Shown here one piece after another: positions 1 to 5,623 of a stretch of DNA of 5,623 nucleotides. The translations under genes and the position numbers were made by a program. This DNA is from an uncultured bacterium (GTDB taxonomy: Bacteria; Actinomycetota; Coriobacteriia; Coriobacteriales; Atopobiaceae): positions 1 through 5,623 of the forward strand of contig CAJMLD010000113.1 in the NCBI GenBank assembly GCA_905214175.1. The letters run 5' to 3'. Each line of letters begins with the position of its first letter. Within the stretch, counting starts at the first letter, position 1. The notes under the pieces were generated by a model. It was not told the origin of the DNA. It made no database searches and worked only from the letters and a program-made list of their open reading frames with translations.

Positions 1-931
1 CATCATCTGCGTGAACGACGGCTCCACCGACGGCTCTCGCGCGGTGCTTGCCCGATGGGAGCGCCGCGACCCCCGCATTCGGGTGGTCGACAAGCCCAAT
101 GGCGGGCTCTCGTCGGCGAGAAATGCCGGAATGGATGCCGCTACTACCGAGTATGTGTGCTTTCTCGACGCAGACGACCGCTTCCATCCCCAGGCCTGCG
201 CCGAGATGGTGCGCCTTCTGGACCAGACGAAGGCTGACGTGCTTACCTTTGGTGCCACGCTCTGCCCGCCCGACGCGCGTGCCCCTTGGATTGCCCGTGT
301 GCTCTCGCCTCGCGATGCCATCTTCGAGGGCTACAGCTCAGACCTCATGTTCCGTGAGAACTCTCGACCCTTTGCCTGGCGCATGGCCGTGAGGCGCGAG
401 TTTCTTGCCCAGGGCGGCCTGCGCTTTGACGAGGGAGTGCGCTTTGGCGAGGACCAGGTCTTTGCCTTTGCGGTGTACCCGCGTGCCTTTCGCGTGGCGC
501 TTTCGTCCGAGAAGCTCTACGAGTACCGCGTGGTGCGCGAGGGCTCGCTCATGGCAGGTATGAACGCAGACGTCGAGGCCAAGCTGCTTGACCATGTAGT
601 CATCATCGACCACATCCTGGCGGACTGGCAGCGCGGTGGATTTCTGGGGATGGACGACGCGAACCTCGTGGAATTCATCATGGAGTACGTGATGCGCGAG
701 GGCATTCGCCAGGGTAGCGGCTGCTACCAGCGGACTGCCGCGGCACTCCGGAAGGTGCTCCTCTCGTACTGGAGCGAGGAGTATCTGGCCGCGCTGGACA
801 CGCTTCCCACAACCAAGGCCATGCTGACAAAGGCGACACTTGACCCCGCGGGCATGTCACTTGCCGCGCGGCGGGTGCTCACGCTTACGTACTACCTCGA
901 GCATCACCGCAAGCAGCCGGCCCGCGCGTAG
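1..931 (+). CDS. Family 2 glycosyltransferase, 5' end outside window
   Basis: The reading frame is open from base 2 and ends at TAG 929-931, giving 309 visible residues. Seen: NDGSTDGS (visible residues 5-12), the NGG...SSARN stretch (33-41) and the DADD metal/nucleotide-sugar motif (56-59), all typical of the GT-A fold of GT2 enzymes. Further on is FGEDQ (148-152), the GED segment that supplies the likely catalytic base in EpsJ/WcaA-like members. By family knowledge these enzymes move a sugar from a nucleotide donor to a growing surface glycan on the cytoplasmic membrane face. The GTG at base 11 lies inside the conserved nucleotide-binding strand (IICVNDGS), so it is not the start. About 40 N-terminal residues (the usual VSVIIPVYN region) are missing to the left. 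No transmembrane segment is visible in the C-terminal part. Donor sugar and acceptor cannot be read from the sequence. It converges on the next gene. Confidence 0.93.
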   Translation, partial: IICVNDGSTDGSRAVLARWERRDPRIRVVDKPNGGLSSARNAGMDAATTEYVCFLDADDRFHPQACAEMVRLLDQTKADVLTFGATLCPPDARAPWIARVLSPRDAIFEGYSSDLMFRENSRPFAWRMAVRREFLAQGGLRFDEGVRFGEDQVFAFAVYPRAFRVALSSEKLYEYRVVREGSLMAGMNADVEAKLLDHVVIIDHILADWQRGGFLGMDDANLVEFIMEYVMREGIRQGSGCYQRTAAALRKVLLSYWSEEYLAALDTLPTTKAMLTKATLDPAGMSLAARRVLTLTYYLEHHRKQPARA

Positions 932-978
932 GCGCCGGAACCGGGCCGAACGGCGCCGCTCCGCAAGCCGGGGCGCCG
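931..978. terminator. Possible bidirectional terminator in convergent gap (weak)
   Basis: The 49-bp gap between the convergent glycosyltransferase and HAD genes has three GGCGCC copies at 931-936, 952-957 and 972-977. Two alternative 7-bp stems are possible: GGCGCCG 931-937 with CGGCGCC 951-957 (13-nt loop), or CGGCGCC 951-957 with GGCGCCG 972-978 (14-nt loop). Position and symmetry suit transcription ending from both sides. Neither strand has a T-tract after the stem, so a canonical intrinsic terminator is not shown. High-GC bacteria often use hairpins without U-tracts. Confidence 0.35.
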
Positions 979-980
979 TC

Positions 981-1631
981 TTACGCCAGAATCTTGGCCT
1001 CCAGCTCGGCGGGCGTGTCCACGATGGTGGTGGCGCCGTGCTCGACGAGCCAGTCCCTGTCGCGGAAGCCCCACGAGCAGGACAGGCACGGGCACCCGCA
1101 GTTCCTGGCCGTCTCGATGTCGACCTCGGAGTCGCCCACGTAGACCATGCCGTCCACGCTTCTCCCCAGGTCGCGCAGGATGACGTCGATCATGTCGCGG
1201 TTGGGCTTGCGCCTGATGCCGGCCCTCTCGCCCATCACGTAGTCGAACTTGCCGGGGTAGAAGTGGTCGATGATGCCCTGCACGGCAAAATCGGCCTTGT
1301 TTGAGACCACGGCGCAGGCAATACCCGCCGCGCGGAGGTCGTCGATGACCTCGGACATGCCCGTGTAGGGGCGCGTGGTGTCGAGCTTGTGCTTGTCGTA
1401 GTAGGCCTTGAACTCGTCGAAGACCTTGTCGGCGAGGTCTTCTGGCGTGCCCTCGGGCACCGAGAGGTCGATGAGGCGGCGGATGCCGTTGCCGGTGAAG
1501 AGGCGCACCTCGGCGAGGCTGCGCTCGGGCAGCTTGTATGCGGTGAGCGAGTGGTTGACAGCCTCGTAGAGGTCGTCGAGCGTGTTGAGCAGTGTGCCGT
1601 CGAGGTCGAAGACTGCGGTCTGGTAGGGCAT
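981..1631 (-). CDS. HAD-superfamily phosphatase, phosphoglycolate phosphatase-like (subfamily IA)
   Basis: The product is 216 aa, a normal length for Gph/PGPase-type HAD hydrolases. All four HAD motifs are present: motif I FDLDGTLLNT (nucleophile D9, acid/base D11), motif II VVSNK (S110), motif III RRKPN (K142) and motif IV GDSEVD (D167, D171). The helical stretch at about 17-85 is a C1-type cap. By family it is a cytosolic Mg-dependent phosphatase of small phosphometabolites. Phosphoglycolate is the textbook substrate but related proteins take other sugar phosphates, so the substrate is unproven. The ATG at 1631 is chosen because GGGAG (complement of 1640-1644) sits 8 nt upstream. The ATG at 1637 would leave only 2 nt. 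The frame stays open far upstream of 1631, but this is antisense shadow across capA. Oddity: four cysteines within eight residues (178-185, CGCPCLSC) just after motif IV. It is divergent from the CapA-like gene and convergent with the glycosyltransferase. Confidence 0.92.
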   Translation of the reverse strand: MPYQTAVFDLDGTLLNTLDDLYEAVNHSLTAYKLPERSLAEVRLFTGNGIRRLIDLSVPEGTPEDLADKVFDEFKAYYDKHKLDTTRPYTGMSEVIDDLRAAGIACAVVSNKADFAVQGIIDHFYPGKFDYVMGERAGIRRKPNRDMIDVILRDLGRSVDGMVYVGDSEVDIETARNCGCPCLSCSWGFRDRDWLVEHGATTIVDTPAELEAKILA

Positions 1632-1713
1632 CCCCATCACTCCCACTGCGCCCGCTGGCAGAACCGTTTCCCGTAACGCTGTGCGGCGCGGACGCGCTTG
1701 CGTAAGATGAACA

Positions 1714-1725
1714 TTGGCTAGCCAA
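1714..1725. promoter_or_regulatory. 12-bp perfect palindrome, candidate operator between divergent genes
   Basis: TTGGCTAGCCAA is a perfect 12-bp palindrome within the 216-bp gap between the divergent HAD (start 1631) and CapA-like (start 1848) genes. It lies 83 bp from the HAD start and 122 bp from the CapA start. A dyad in a divergent promoter region is a typical repressor-site arrangement. I could not find convincing paired -35/-10 hexamers on either strand: TAAGAT at 1703-1708 resembles a -10 but has no good partner. The regulatory role is inference only. Confidence 0.3.
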
Positions 1726-1847
1726 ACGAGCGTACACGCAAACGTGCGCGCCCGCCGCGCGCTGGCCATAACGTCACGCAAATCCCAGCAGCGCGGCCCC
1801 GTTGTCGCGCTTACCCGGATGAGGTTTGGCGCCAAGGAGTGATGGAC

Positions 1848-3212
1848 GTGTCCGAGAAGCCAACGCAACATGACTCCCGCGAGGTTCCAGGCGCGGACGA
1901 GAAGGCCGCGCCACGTGCCGTAGCGCCGCTGCCCGTGTACCAGCGTTCCTCTCAGCGCACCAGCTATGACTACGTTGACCGCTCTGCCGGCAGCTCGCAT
2001 GACCACGACGGGCTGCGCCTTGCGCTTTCTGTACTTGCCGGCATCGTGATTGCGCTGGGCTTTGCCTACGGTGCCTGGACCATGCAAACGCCCGTTTGGG
2101 CTCACGGTGGCTCCGGCCCCCAGGAGCCCCAGGTCCAGGTGGCGGCCGCGGACAGTGACGCCGACGCCGCGGCCCCCACGACCATCGACATCTGCATGGT
2201 GGGCGACGTCCTTCTCCACCCCTCTGTCTACTCCTCCGGTCGCACGGCGGATGGCTCCTATGTCTTCTCGGACCTCTTTGCCAACGTGAGTGACGAGGTT
2301 GCTGTCTGCGACCTGGCCATTCTCGACCAGGAGACCATTCTGGGCGGCACGCAGATGGGGCTTTCGGGCTACCCCGTCTTCAACGGTCCCCAGGAGGTGG
2401 GCGACGCCGAGGCAAACGCGGGATTTGATGTGGTGCTGCGCGCCAGCAACCACACCATGGACCGCGGCTATGACGGCATACACGCCGAGCTGGAGTTCTG
2501 GCGCACGGCTCACCCCGAGGTCGCGGTTGTTGGCTGCATGGATCCCCTGGCAGACGAGCCGGTGCCAGACGACAAGATCTTTGTGTACGAGAAGGACGGC
2601 TTCCGCGTGGCCGTGCTCAACTACACCTACGGCCTTAACGGCTATGCGGACCCCAAGGGAGCCGTTGCCCTGCTGGACGAGGACCGCGTGCGCGAGGACT
2701 GCAAGCGGGCACGCGAGGAGGCGGACATGGTGGTGGTGTGTTCGCACTGGGGGAGCGAGAACGTCACCGAGCCAGACAGCGAGCAGCGGCGTTGGGCGGA
2801 CCTCTTCCTCGAGTGCGGCGTCGACGTGGTCTTGGGCAACCACCCGCACGTGATGGGCCCCGTCGAGGCCATGACTGGCGCCGACGGCCACACGATGGTC
2901 TGCTACTGGTCGGTGGGCAACTTCGTGAGCGGCATGGACGCTCCGCAGAACATGGTCGGCGGCATGGCGCGCGTACGGCTCGAACGCGATGCCGAAGGCA
3001 CGTGCCGTGTGGCCTCCTACGGCATGAAGCCTCTGGTCACCCACATTGACCCCGCAGACGAGACTACGTATTTCCTCGCGGACTACACCGATGACCTTGC
3101 CGCAACGAGCAAGCTGCCCTTGGTGACGCCCGCCTGGGCACAGGACCTCTGCACGGACGTCCTGGGGAGTGCCTACAATCGCGAGAAGAGCGAGCTTCTC
3201 GTCACACTGTAG
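1848..3212 (+). CDS. CapA-family (PGA_cap) protein with N-terminal membrane anchor
   Basis: The product is 454 aa. GTG at 1848 is preferred because AAGGAG (1834-1839) lies 8 nt upstream. GTG 1839 overlaps that site and ATG 1842 is only 2 nt from it. Layout: a charged cytoplasmic tail (1-54), one hydrophobic segment (about 55-77, GLRLALSVLAG onward), an Asp/Ala-rich linker (about 90-110), then the CapA domain (about 111-400). Domain motifs seen are MVGDVLLHP (117-125), LDQETIL (159-165), SNHTMDRG (200-207), CSHWGSE (298-304), GNHPHVMGPVE (330-340) and YWSVGNFV (353-360). Together they give the His/Asp/Asn set of the calcineurin-like metallophosphoesterase fold. The domain should lie outside the membrane. 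CapA belongs to poly-gamma-glutamate synthesis in Bacillus, but no capB or capC is nearby, so involvement in that polymer is not supported here. A surface-polymer role fits the nearby glycosyltransferase. No stalling or frameshift is seen. Confidence 0.9.
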   Translation: MSEKPTQHDSREVPGADEKAAPRAVAPLPVYQRSSQRTSYDYVDRSAGSSHDHDGLRLALSVLAGIVIALGFAYGAWTMQTPVWAHGGSGPQEPQVQVAAADSDADAAAPTTIDICMVGDVLLHPSVYSSGRTADGSYVFSDLFANVSDEVAVCDLAILDQETILGGTQMGLSGYPVFNGPQEVGDAEANAGFDVVLRASNHTMDRGYDGIHAELEFWRTAHPEVAVVGCMDPLADEPVPDDKIFVYEKDGFRVAVLNYTYGLNGYADPKGAVALLDEDRVREDCKRAREEADMVVVCSHWGSENVTEPDSEQRRWADLFLECGVDVVLGNHPHVMGPVEAMTGADGHTMVCYWSVGNFVSGMDAPQNMVGGMARVRLERDAEGTCRVASYGMKPLVTHIDPADETTYFLADYTDDLAATSKLPLVTPAWAQDLCTDVLGSAYNREKSELLVTL

Positions 3213-3287
3213 GTGAGGCGTTCCGGCGATTGGTCTTTGGGCTTCTCGGCCTCTGGCTTTCTCGTCCGATGCGGGCTTTCCGTTAAG

Positions 3288-3305
3288 GCACGGTTGCGGC
3301 CGTGC
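3288..3305 (+). terminator. Small hairpin downstream of CapA-like gene, weak terminator candidate
   Basis: GCACGG (3288-3293) and CCGTGC (3300-3305) form a perfect 6-bp GC-rich stem with a 6-nt loop, 75 nt after the CapA-like stop. There is no T-run behind it. It could be a U-less terminator, part of the aspS leader, or chance in GC-rich DNA. Confidence 0.25.
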
Positions 3306-3393
3306 ATGTTGGTGGGCGTCTGCCCTCGTTTGGTTTACCATGGCCAATTGCGCGTGCCGCCGCGGTCTACGTCGGCGCGCCGTCATCTGTTGG

Positions 3394-3417
3394 TCCGCCC
3401 GCACGGCACGGGGCGGA
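3394..3417 (+). promoter_or_regulatory. Hairpin in aspS leader just before the ribosome binding site
   Basis: TCCGCCC (3394-3400) pairs perfectly with GGGCGGA (3411-3417) around a 10-nt loop. The stem ends 7 nt before the AGAGGA ribosome binding site (3425-3430) and 18 nt before the aspS ATG. A 5'-UTR stem this close could affect translation initiation. It has no T-box sequence or recognised riboswitch element, so any control role is speculation. Confidence 0.25.
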
Positions 3418-3435
3418 AGAGGCGAGAGGAACCAT

Positions 3436-5202
3436 ATGTCCTATAGCATGCACACGCACACCTGCGGCGAGCTGCGCGAGTCGAACATCGGCGAGGAGGT
3501 CACGCTTACCGGCTGGGTGTGGCACCGTCGCGACCACGGTGGCCTGATCTTTGTCGACCTTCGCGATCGCGCCGGCGTGACCCAGCTCGAGTTTGACCCC
3601 GAGGTCTGCGACGAGGCCACCTTCCACGAGGCCGAGACCATCCGTTCCGAGTGGCCGATCATGGTGAGCGGCACCGTGCGCGAGCGTCCCGAGGGCCAGA
3701 ACAACGACAAGCTGGCCACGGGCGCCATTGAGGTCTACGTGACCAAGATCGTGGTGCTCAACACGTCCAAGACGCCCCCGTTCCAGATTGAGGACCACGT
3801 CGATACCGCCGAGGACGTGCGCCTGCGCTACCGTTACCTCGACCTGCGCCGTCCCAAGATGATGTCCAACCTCAAGCTTCGCAGCGACTTCACCTTTGCC
3901 CTGCGCGAGGCCTTCCACGGCTCCGACTTCATGGAGGTCGAGACCCCCTCGCTCTTCAAGTCCACGCCCGAGGGTGCCCGCGACTTCCTGGTCCCCAGCC
4001 GCATGCAGCCGGGTCACTTCTACGCGCTGCCGCAGTCCCCGCAGCTCCTGAAGGAGCTCCTCATGGTGGGTGGCGTCGAGCGCTACTACCAGGTGGCCAA
4101 GTGCTTCCGCGACGAGGACCTGCGCAAGGACCGCCAGCCCGAGTTCACCCAGGTGGACGTCGAGATGAGCTTCGTCACCCAGGACGACGTTATGGGCGCG
4201 CTCGAGCACGTGCTTGCCGAGGCCTTTGGCAAGATGGGCGTGAAGCTTGAGCTGCCGCTCCGCCGCATCCAGTACTGGGATGCCATGGACACCTACGGCA
4301 CCGACAAGCCCGATACCCGCTACGGCATGGAGCTCCACGACGTGACGCCGATCTTCTCGACATCCAAGTTCAAGCTCTTCGCCACCGCCGCTGCAACCGA
4401 GGGCCAGTACGTCAAGGCCATCAACGCCAAGGGTGCCGGCAAGTGGCCCCGTGCGCGCATTGACCGCCTGGCCGACGTTGCCTCCGAGTTTGGTGCCAAG
4501 GGCCTGGCGTACATTGCCTTCCGCGAGGACGGCTCGGTGACCAGCCCCATCGTCAAGTTCTTCTCGGACGAGGAGATGTCCGCGCTTCGCGCCGAGATGG
4601 ACGTCGAGCCCGGCGACCTTGTGATGTTTGCCGTTGAGAGCCGCCTGCACGCCGACGAGATTCTGGGCGGCATGCGTAGCCACATGGCAAACGAGCTCGA
4701 GGTGCCGCGCGAGGGCCACGACTTCCTCTGGGTTGTGAACTTCCCGCTGTTCCACTGGGACGAGGACCGCAAGTGCCTGGACTCCGAGCACCAGCCCTTC
4801 ACGCAGCCCGACGAGGACCAGATCGACCTTCTCGACACAGACCCGCTGGCTATGGGCTCGCACACCTATGACTTTGTCATGGACGGCTACGAGGCCGGCG
4901 GTGGCGGCATGCGTATCCACGACGCCAAGCTGCAGGAGAAGATCCTCGAGAAGCTGGGCTTCACGCCGGAGCGAGCCAAGGCGCAGTTTGGCTTCCTCAT
5001 GAATGCCCTCGAGTTTGGTGCGCCTCCCATGGGCGGCTTTGCGCTGGGCCTGGATCGCGTGTGCATGCTGCTTGCGGGTGCGGACAACATCCGCGAGGTC
5101 ATGGCGTTCCCCAAGACGGCGAGCGGCTCCGACCTCATGAGCGCCGCGCCGTCCGAGGTCACGGGCGCGCAGCTCAAGGAGGTCTCGCTGAGGCTCCTGT
5201 AG
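3436..5202 (+). CDS. aspS: Aspartyl-tRNA synthetase, probably non-discriminating (Asp/Asn)
   Basis: The product is 588 aa, the usual bacterial AspRS length. It charges tRNA(Asp) with aspartate using ATP in the cytosol. Domains: N-terminal OB-fold anticodon-binding domain (about 1-110, GWVWHRRDHGG at 26-36); class II core with motif 1 ending VETP (P171); QSPQ (200-203); motif 2 FRDED...RQPEFTQ (224-239, R225 contacting ATP); bacterial GAD insertion (about 300-425); motif 3 GLDR (538-541). ATG 3436 is chosen for AGAGGA at 3425-3430 and because the protein then starts like known AspRS (CGELRES). The frame upstream to 3340 is not AspRS-like. His34 and Gly87 match the residues linked in Pseudomonas AspRS with also charging tRNA(Asn); E. 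coli has Leu and Lys there. Oddities: HQPFT (452-456) and PPMGG (531-535) replace the common HHPFT and PPHGG. It stands as its own unit after a 223-bp gap. Confidence 0.97.
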   Translation: MSYSMHTHTCGELRESNIGEEVTLTGWVWHRRDHGGLIFVDLRDRAGVTQLEFDPEVCDEATFHEAETIRSEWPIMVSGTVRERPEGQNNDKLATGAIEVYVTKIVVLNTSKTPPFQIEDHVDTAEDVRLRYRYLDLRRPKMMSNLKLRSDFTFALREAFHGSDFMEVETPSLFKSTPEGARDFLVPSRMQPGHFYALPQSPQLLKELLMVGGVERYYQVAKCFRDEDLRKDRQPEFTQVDVEMSFVTQDDVMGALEHVLAEAFGKMGVKLELPLRRIQYWDAMDTYGTDKPDTRYGMELHDVTPIFSTSKFKLFATAAATEGQYVKAINAKGAGKWPRARIDRLADVASEFGAKGLAYIAFREDGSVTSPIVKFFSDEEMSALRAEMDVEPGDLVMFAVESRLHADEILGGMRSHMANELEVPREGHDFLWVVNFPLFHWDEDRKCLDSEHQPFTQPDEDQIDLLDTDPLAMGSHTYDFVMDGYEAGGGGMRIHDAKLQEKILEKLGFTPERAKAQFGFLMNALEFGAPPMGGFALGLDRVCMLLAGADNIREVMAFPKTASGSDLMSAAPSEVTGAQLKEVSLRLL

Positions 5203-5230
5203 GGAATTATCGCGGCTCCGTTTTTTCTTG

Positions 5231-5335
5231 CCCCGCCCTCTCGTTCTTTTGCGGTCTTTGTTGCTCTCGCTGGAATCTGTCTGAGATAGTGCATGGTCGA
5301 TTCTGGGAGTCCGCTCAAGAACCGAGGGGGCGGGG
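5231..5335. repeat. 13-bp GC-rich inverted repeat around a 79-nt loop
   Basis: The arm CCCCGCCCTCTCG (5231-5243) pairs with CGAGGGGGCGGGG (5323-5335) at 12 of 13 positions, the exception being a G-T wobble. The + strand is followed by TTAGTTTT. Inside, CGATTC/GAGTCC around 5298-5311 and TCTC/GAGA around 5265-5286 could form small hairpins. It begins 29 nt after the aspS stop. It may be a large terminator, a short structured RNA or one end of an element. Only the inverted repeat itself is directly seen. Confidence 0.5.
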
Positions 5336-5352
5336 TTAGTTTTACGAAATGA

Positions 5353-5368
5353 CGGTTGGTGGCAGTTT
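5353..5368 (+). repeat. 16-bp motif, copy 1 (forward)
   Basis: CGGTTGGTGGCAGTTT is identical to copy 3 (5573-5588) and differs by one base from the inverted copy 2 (5464-5479). The sequence upstream of copy 1 resembles the other copies only weakly, so this copy is shorter or more decayed. Confidence 0.8.
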
Positions 5369-5463
5369 GCATTGAATCCTTGATGTGATACAAGGCTTAT
5401 CGCAAATCGACTACCTGGGGTTCCTCGGCCGACAGGGGCAGAGCTACTTGGGATACTGCCGAA

Positions 5464-5493
5464 AAACTGCCTCCAACCGTAATAACTAGCCAC
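5464..5493 (-). repeat. Extended 30-bp motif, copy 2 (inverted)
   Basis: The 16-bp core on the minus strand is CGGTTGGAGGCAGTTT (5464-5479), one mismatch from copies 1 and 3. Similarity with copy 3 continues outward through GTTATT (complement of 5481-5486) and GTGGC (complement of 5489-5493). About 26 of 30 positions match, so it forms an inverted repeat with 5559-5588 around a 65-nt centre. Confidence 0.8.
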
Positions 5494-5528
5494 GCAGGCG
5501 CGCACCATTGCCCTCCAACGCTGCCTGC
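5494..5528. repeat. Small inverted repeat inside the copy 2-copy 3 interval
   Basis: GCAGGC (5494-5499) pairs with GCCTGC (5523-5528) across 23 nt, starting directly at the inner edge of the copy 2 arm. In a folded RNA it would stack on the 30-bp stem as a second helix. Confidence 0.4.
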
Positions 5529-5558
5529 TACCCTCATTGGCACTTCATCTACCGCGCT

Positions 5559-5588
5559 GTGGCACGTTATTGCGGTTGGTGGCAGTTT
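5559..5588 (+). repeat. Extended 30-bp motif, copy 3 (forward)
   Basis: GTGGC (5559-5563), GTTATT (5566-5571) and the core CGGTTGGTGGCAGTTT (5573-5588) mirror copy 2. The core is identical to copy 1, whose start lies 220 bp upstream. Similarity to copy 2 stops at the outer AAA/TTT edge: 5463 and 5589 do not pair. Confidence 0.8.
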
Positions 5589-5623
5589 AATGGGGGTGGT
5601 CCGAGTATCGGTCGATCGTACCC

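Larger units (their letters stand above)
5203..5623. other. 421-bp gene-free, repeat-rich region after aspS
   Basis: I see no supported gene on either strand here. The region looks less GC-rich than the flanking coding DNA, especially from about 5340 on. It contains a T6 run at 5221-5226 close behind the aspS stop, a 13-bp GC-rich inverted repeat (5231-5335), a 5-bp hairpin CCTTG/CAAGG (5378-5395), the palindrome TCGGCCGA (5425-5432), and three alternating copies of a 16-bp motif (5353-5588). The T6 run could end aspS transcription, but I found no good stem directly before it. The next gene, if any, starts beyond 5623. Confidence 0.7.

Noticed and set aside
3309..3341. aspS promoter TTGGTG / TACCAT
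   Set aside because: The spacing is 21 nt and the -35 match is poor, so it is not supportable as a promoter.
981..3404. 807-residue minus-strand open frame spanning the HAD gene and the CapA-like gene
   Set aside because: Only the last 216 residues resemble a protein family. The upstream part is His/Val/Arg-rich antisense of capA, a codon-bias artefact.
3213..3435. T-box riboswitch in the aspS leader
   Set aside because: No T-box sequence, no specifier stem and no terminator before the start are visible.
5286..5312. tRNA-like T-arm around GGTCGATTC
   Set aside because: No acceptor, D or anticodon arms can be built around it.
5293..5352. 19-codon plus-strand ORF (MVDSGSPLKNRGGG...)
   Set aside because: No ribosome binding site, overlaps the inverted repeat arm and has no recognisable family.
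3367..5508. 713-residue minus-strand open frame opposite aspS
   Set aside because: Antisense shadow of a GC-rich gene, with low-complexity His/Leu/Val/Gly composition and no recognisable domain.
5353..5588. CRISPR array
   Set aside because: The three repeats alternate in orientation, are only 16 bp and are separated by ~94 bp, which does not fit direct repeats with short spacers.

Overview
The window is about 5.6 kb of high-GC bacterial DNA with GTG starts, strong GC bias at third codon positions and long antisense shadow frames. The protein sequences look most like a high-GC Gram-positive of the Coriobacteriia type (Olsenella/Atopobium/Collinsella relatives). That placement comes from general protein and codon style, not from a database match, and is moderately uncertain.

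Layout, left to right. (1) Bases 1-931 (+) hold most of a family 2 glycosyltransferase whose first ~40 residues lie off the left edge. (2) After a 49-bp convergent gap with three copies of GGCGCC comes a HAD-superfamily phosphatase of the phosphoglycolate phosphatase type on the minus strand (981-1631). (3) A 216-bp divergent gap carries a perfect 12-bp palindrome. It is followed by a membrane-anchored CapA-family protein (1848-3212, +). (4) A 223-bp gap with two small hairpins leads into aspS, a full-length bacterial aspartyl-tRNA synthetase (3436-5202, +). It has residues expected of a non-discriminating (Asp/Asn) enzyme. (5) The last 421 bp (5203-5623) contain no gene but are unusually structured. 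There is a 13-bp GC-rich inverted repeat around a 79-nt loop. It is followed by three copies of a 16-bp motif in alternating orientation (+, -, +), starting 111 and 109 bp apart. Copies 2 and 3 extend into a ~30-bp imperfect inverted repeat.

How the genes relate. The glycosyltransferase and CapA-like protein both point to cell-surface polymer work. The HAD phosphatase and AspRS are housekeeping functions. Strand changes and gaps of more than 200 bp suggest four separate transcription units rather than one pathway. The part least explained by known features is the repeat-rich region after aspS. It could be a small non-autonomous mobile element, a structured RNA, or a multi-site regulatory region for a gene beyond the right edge.
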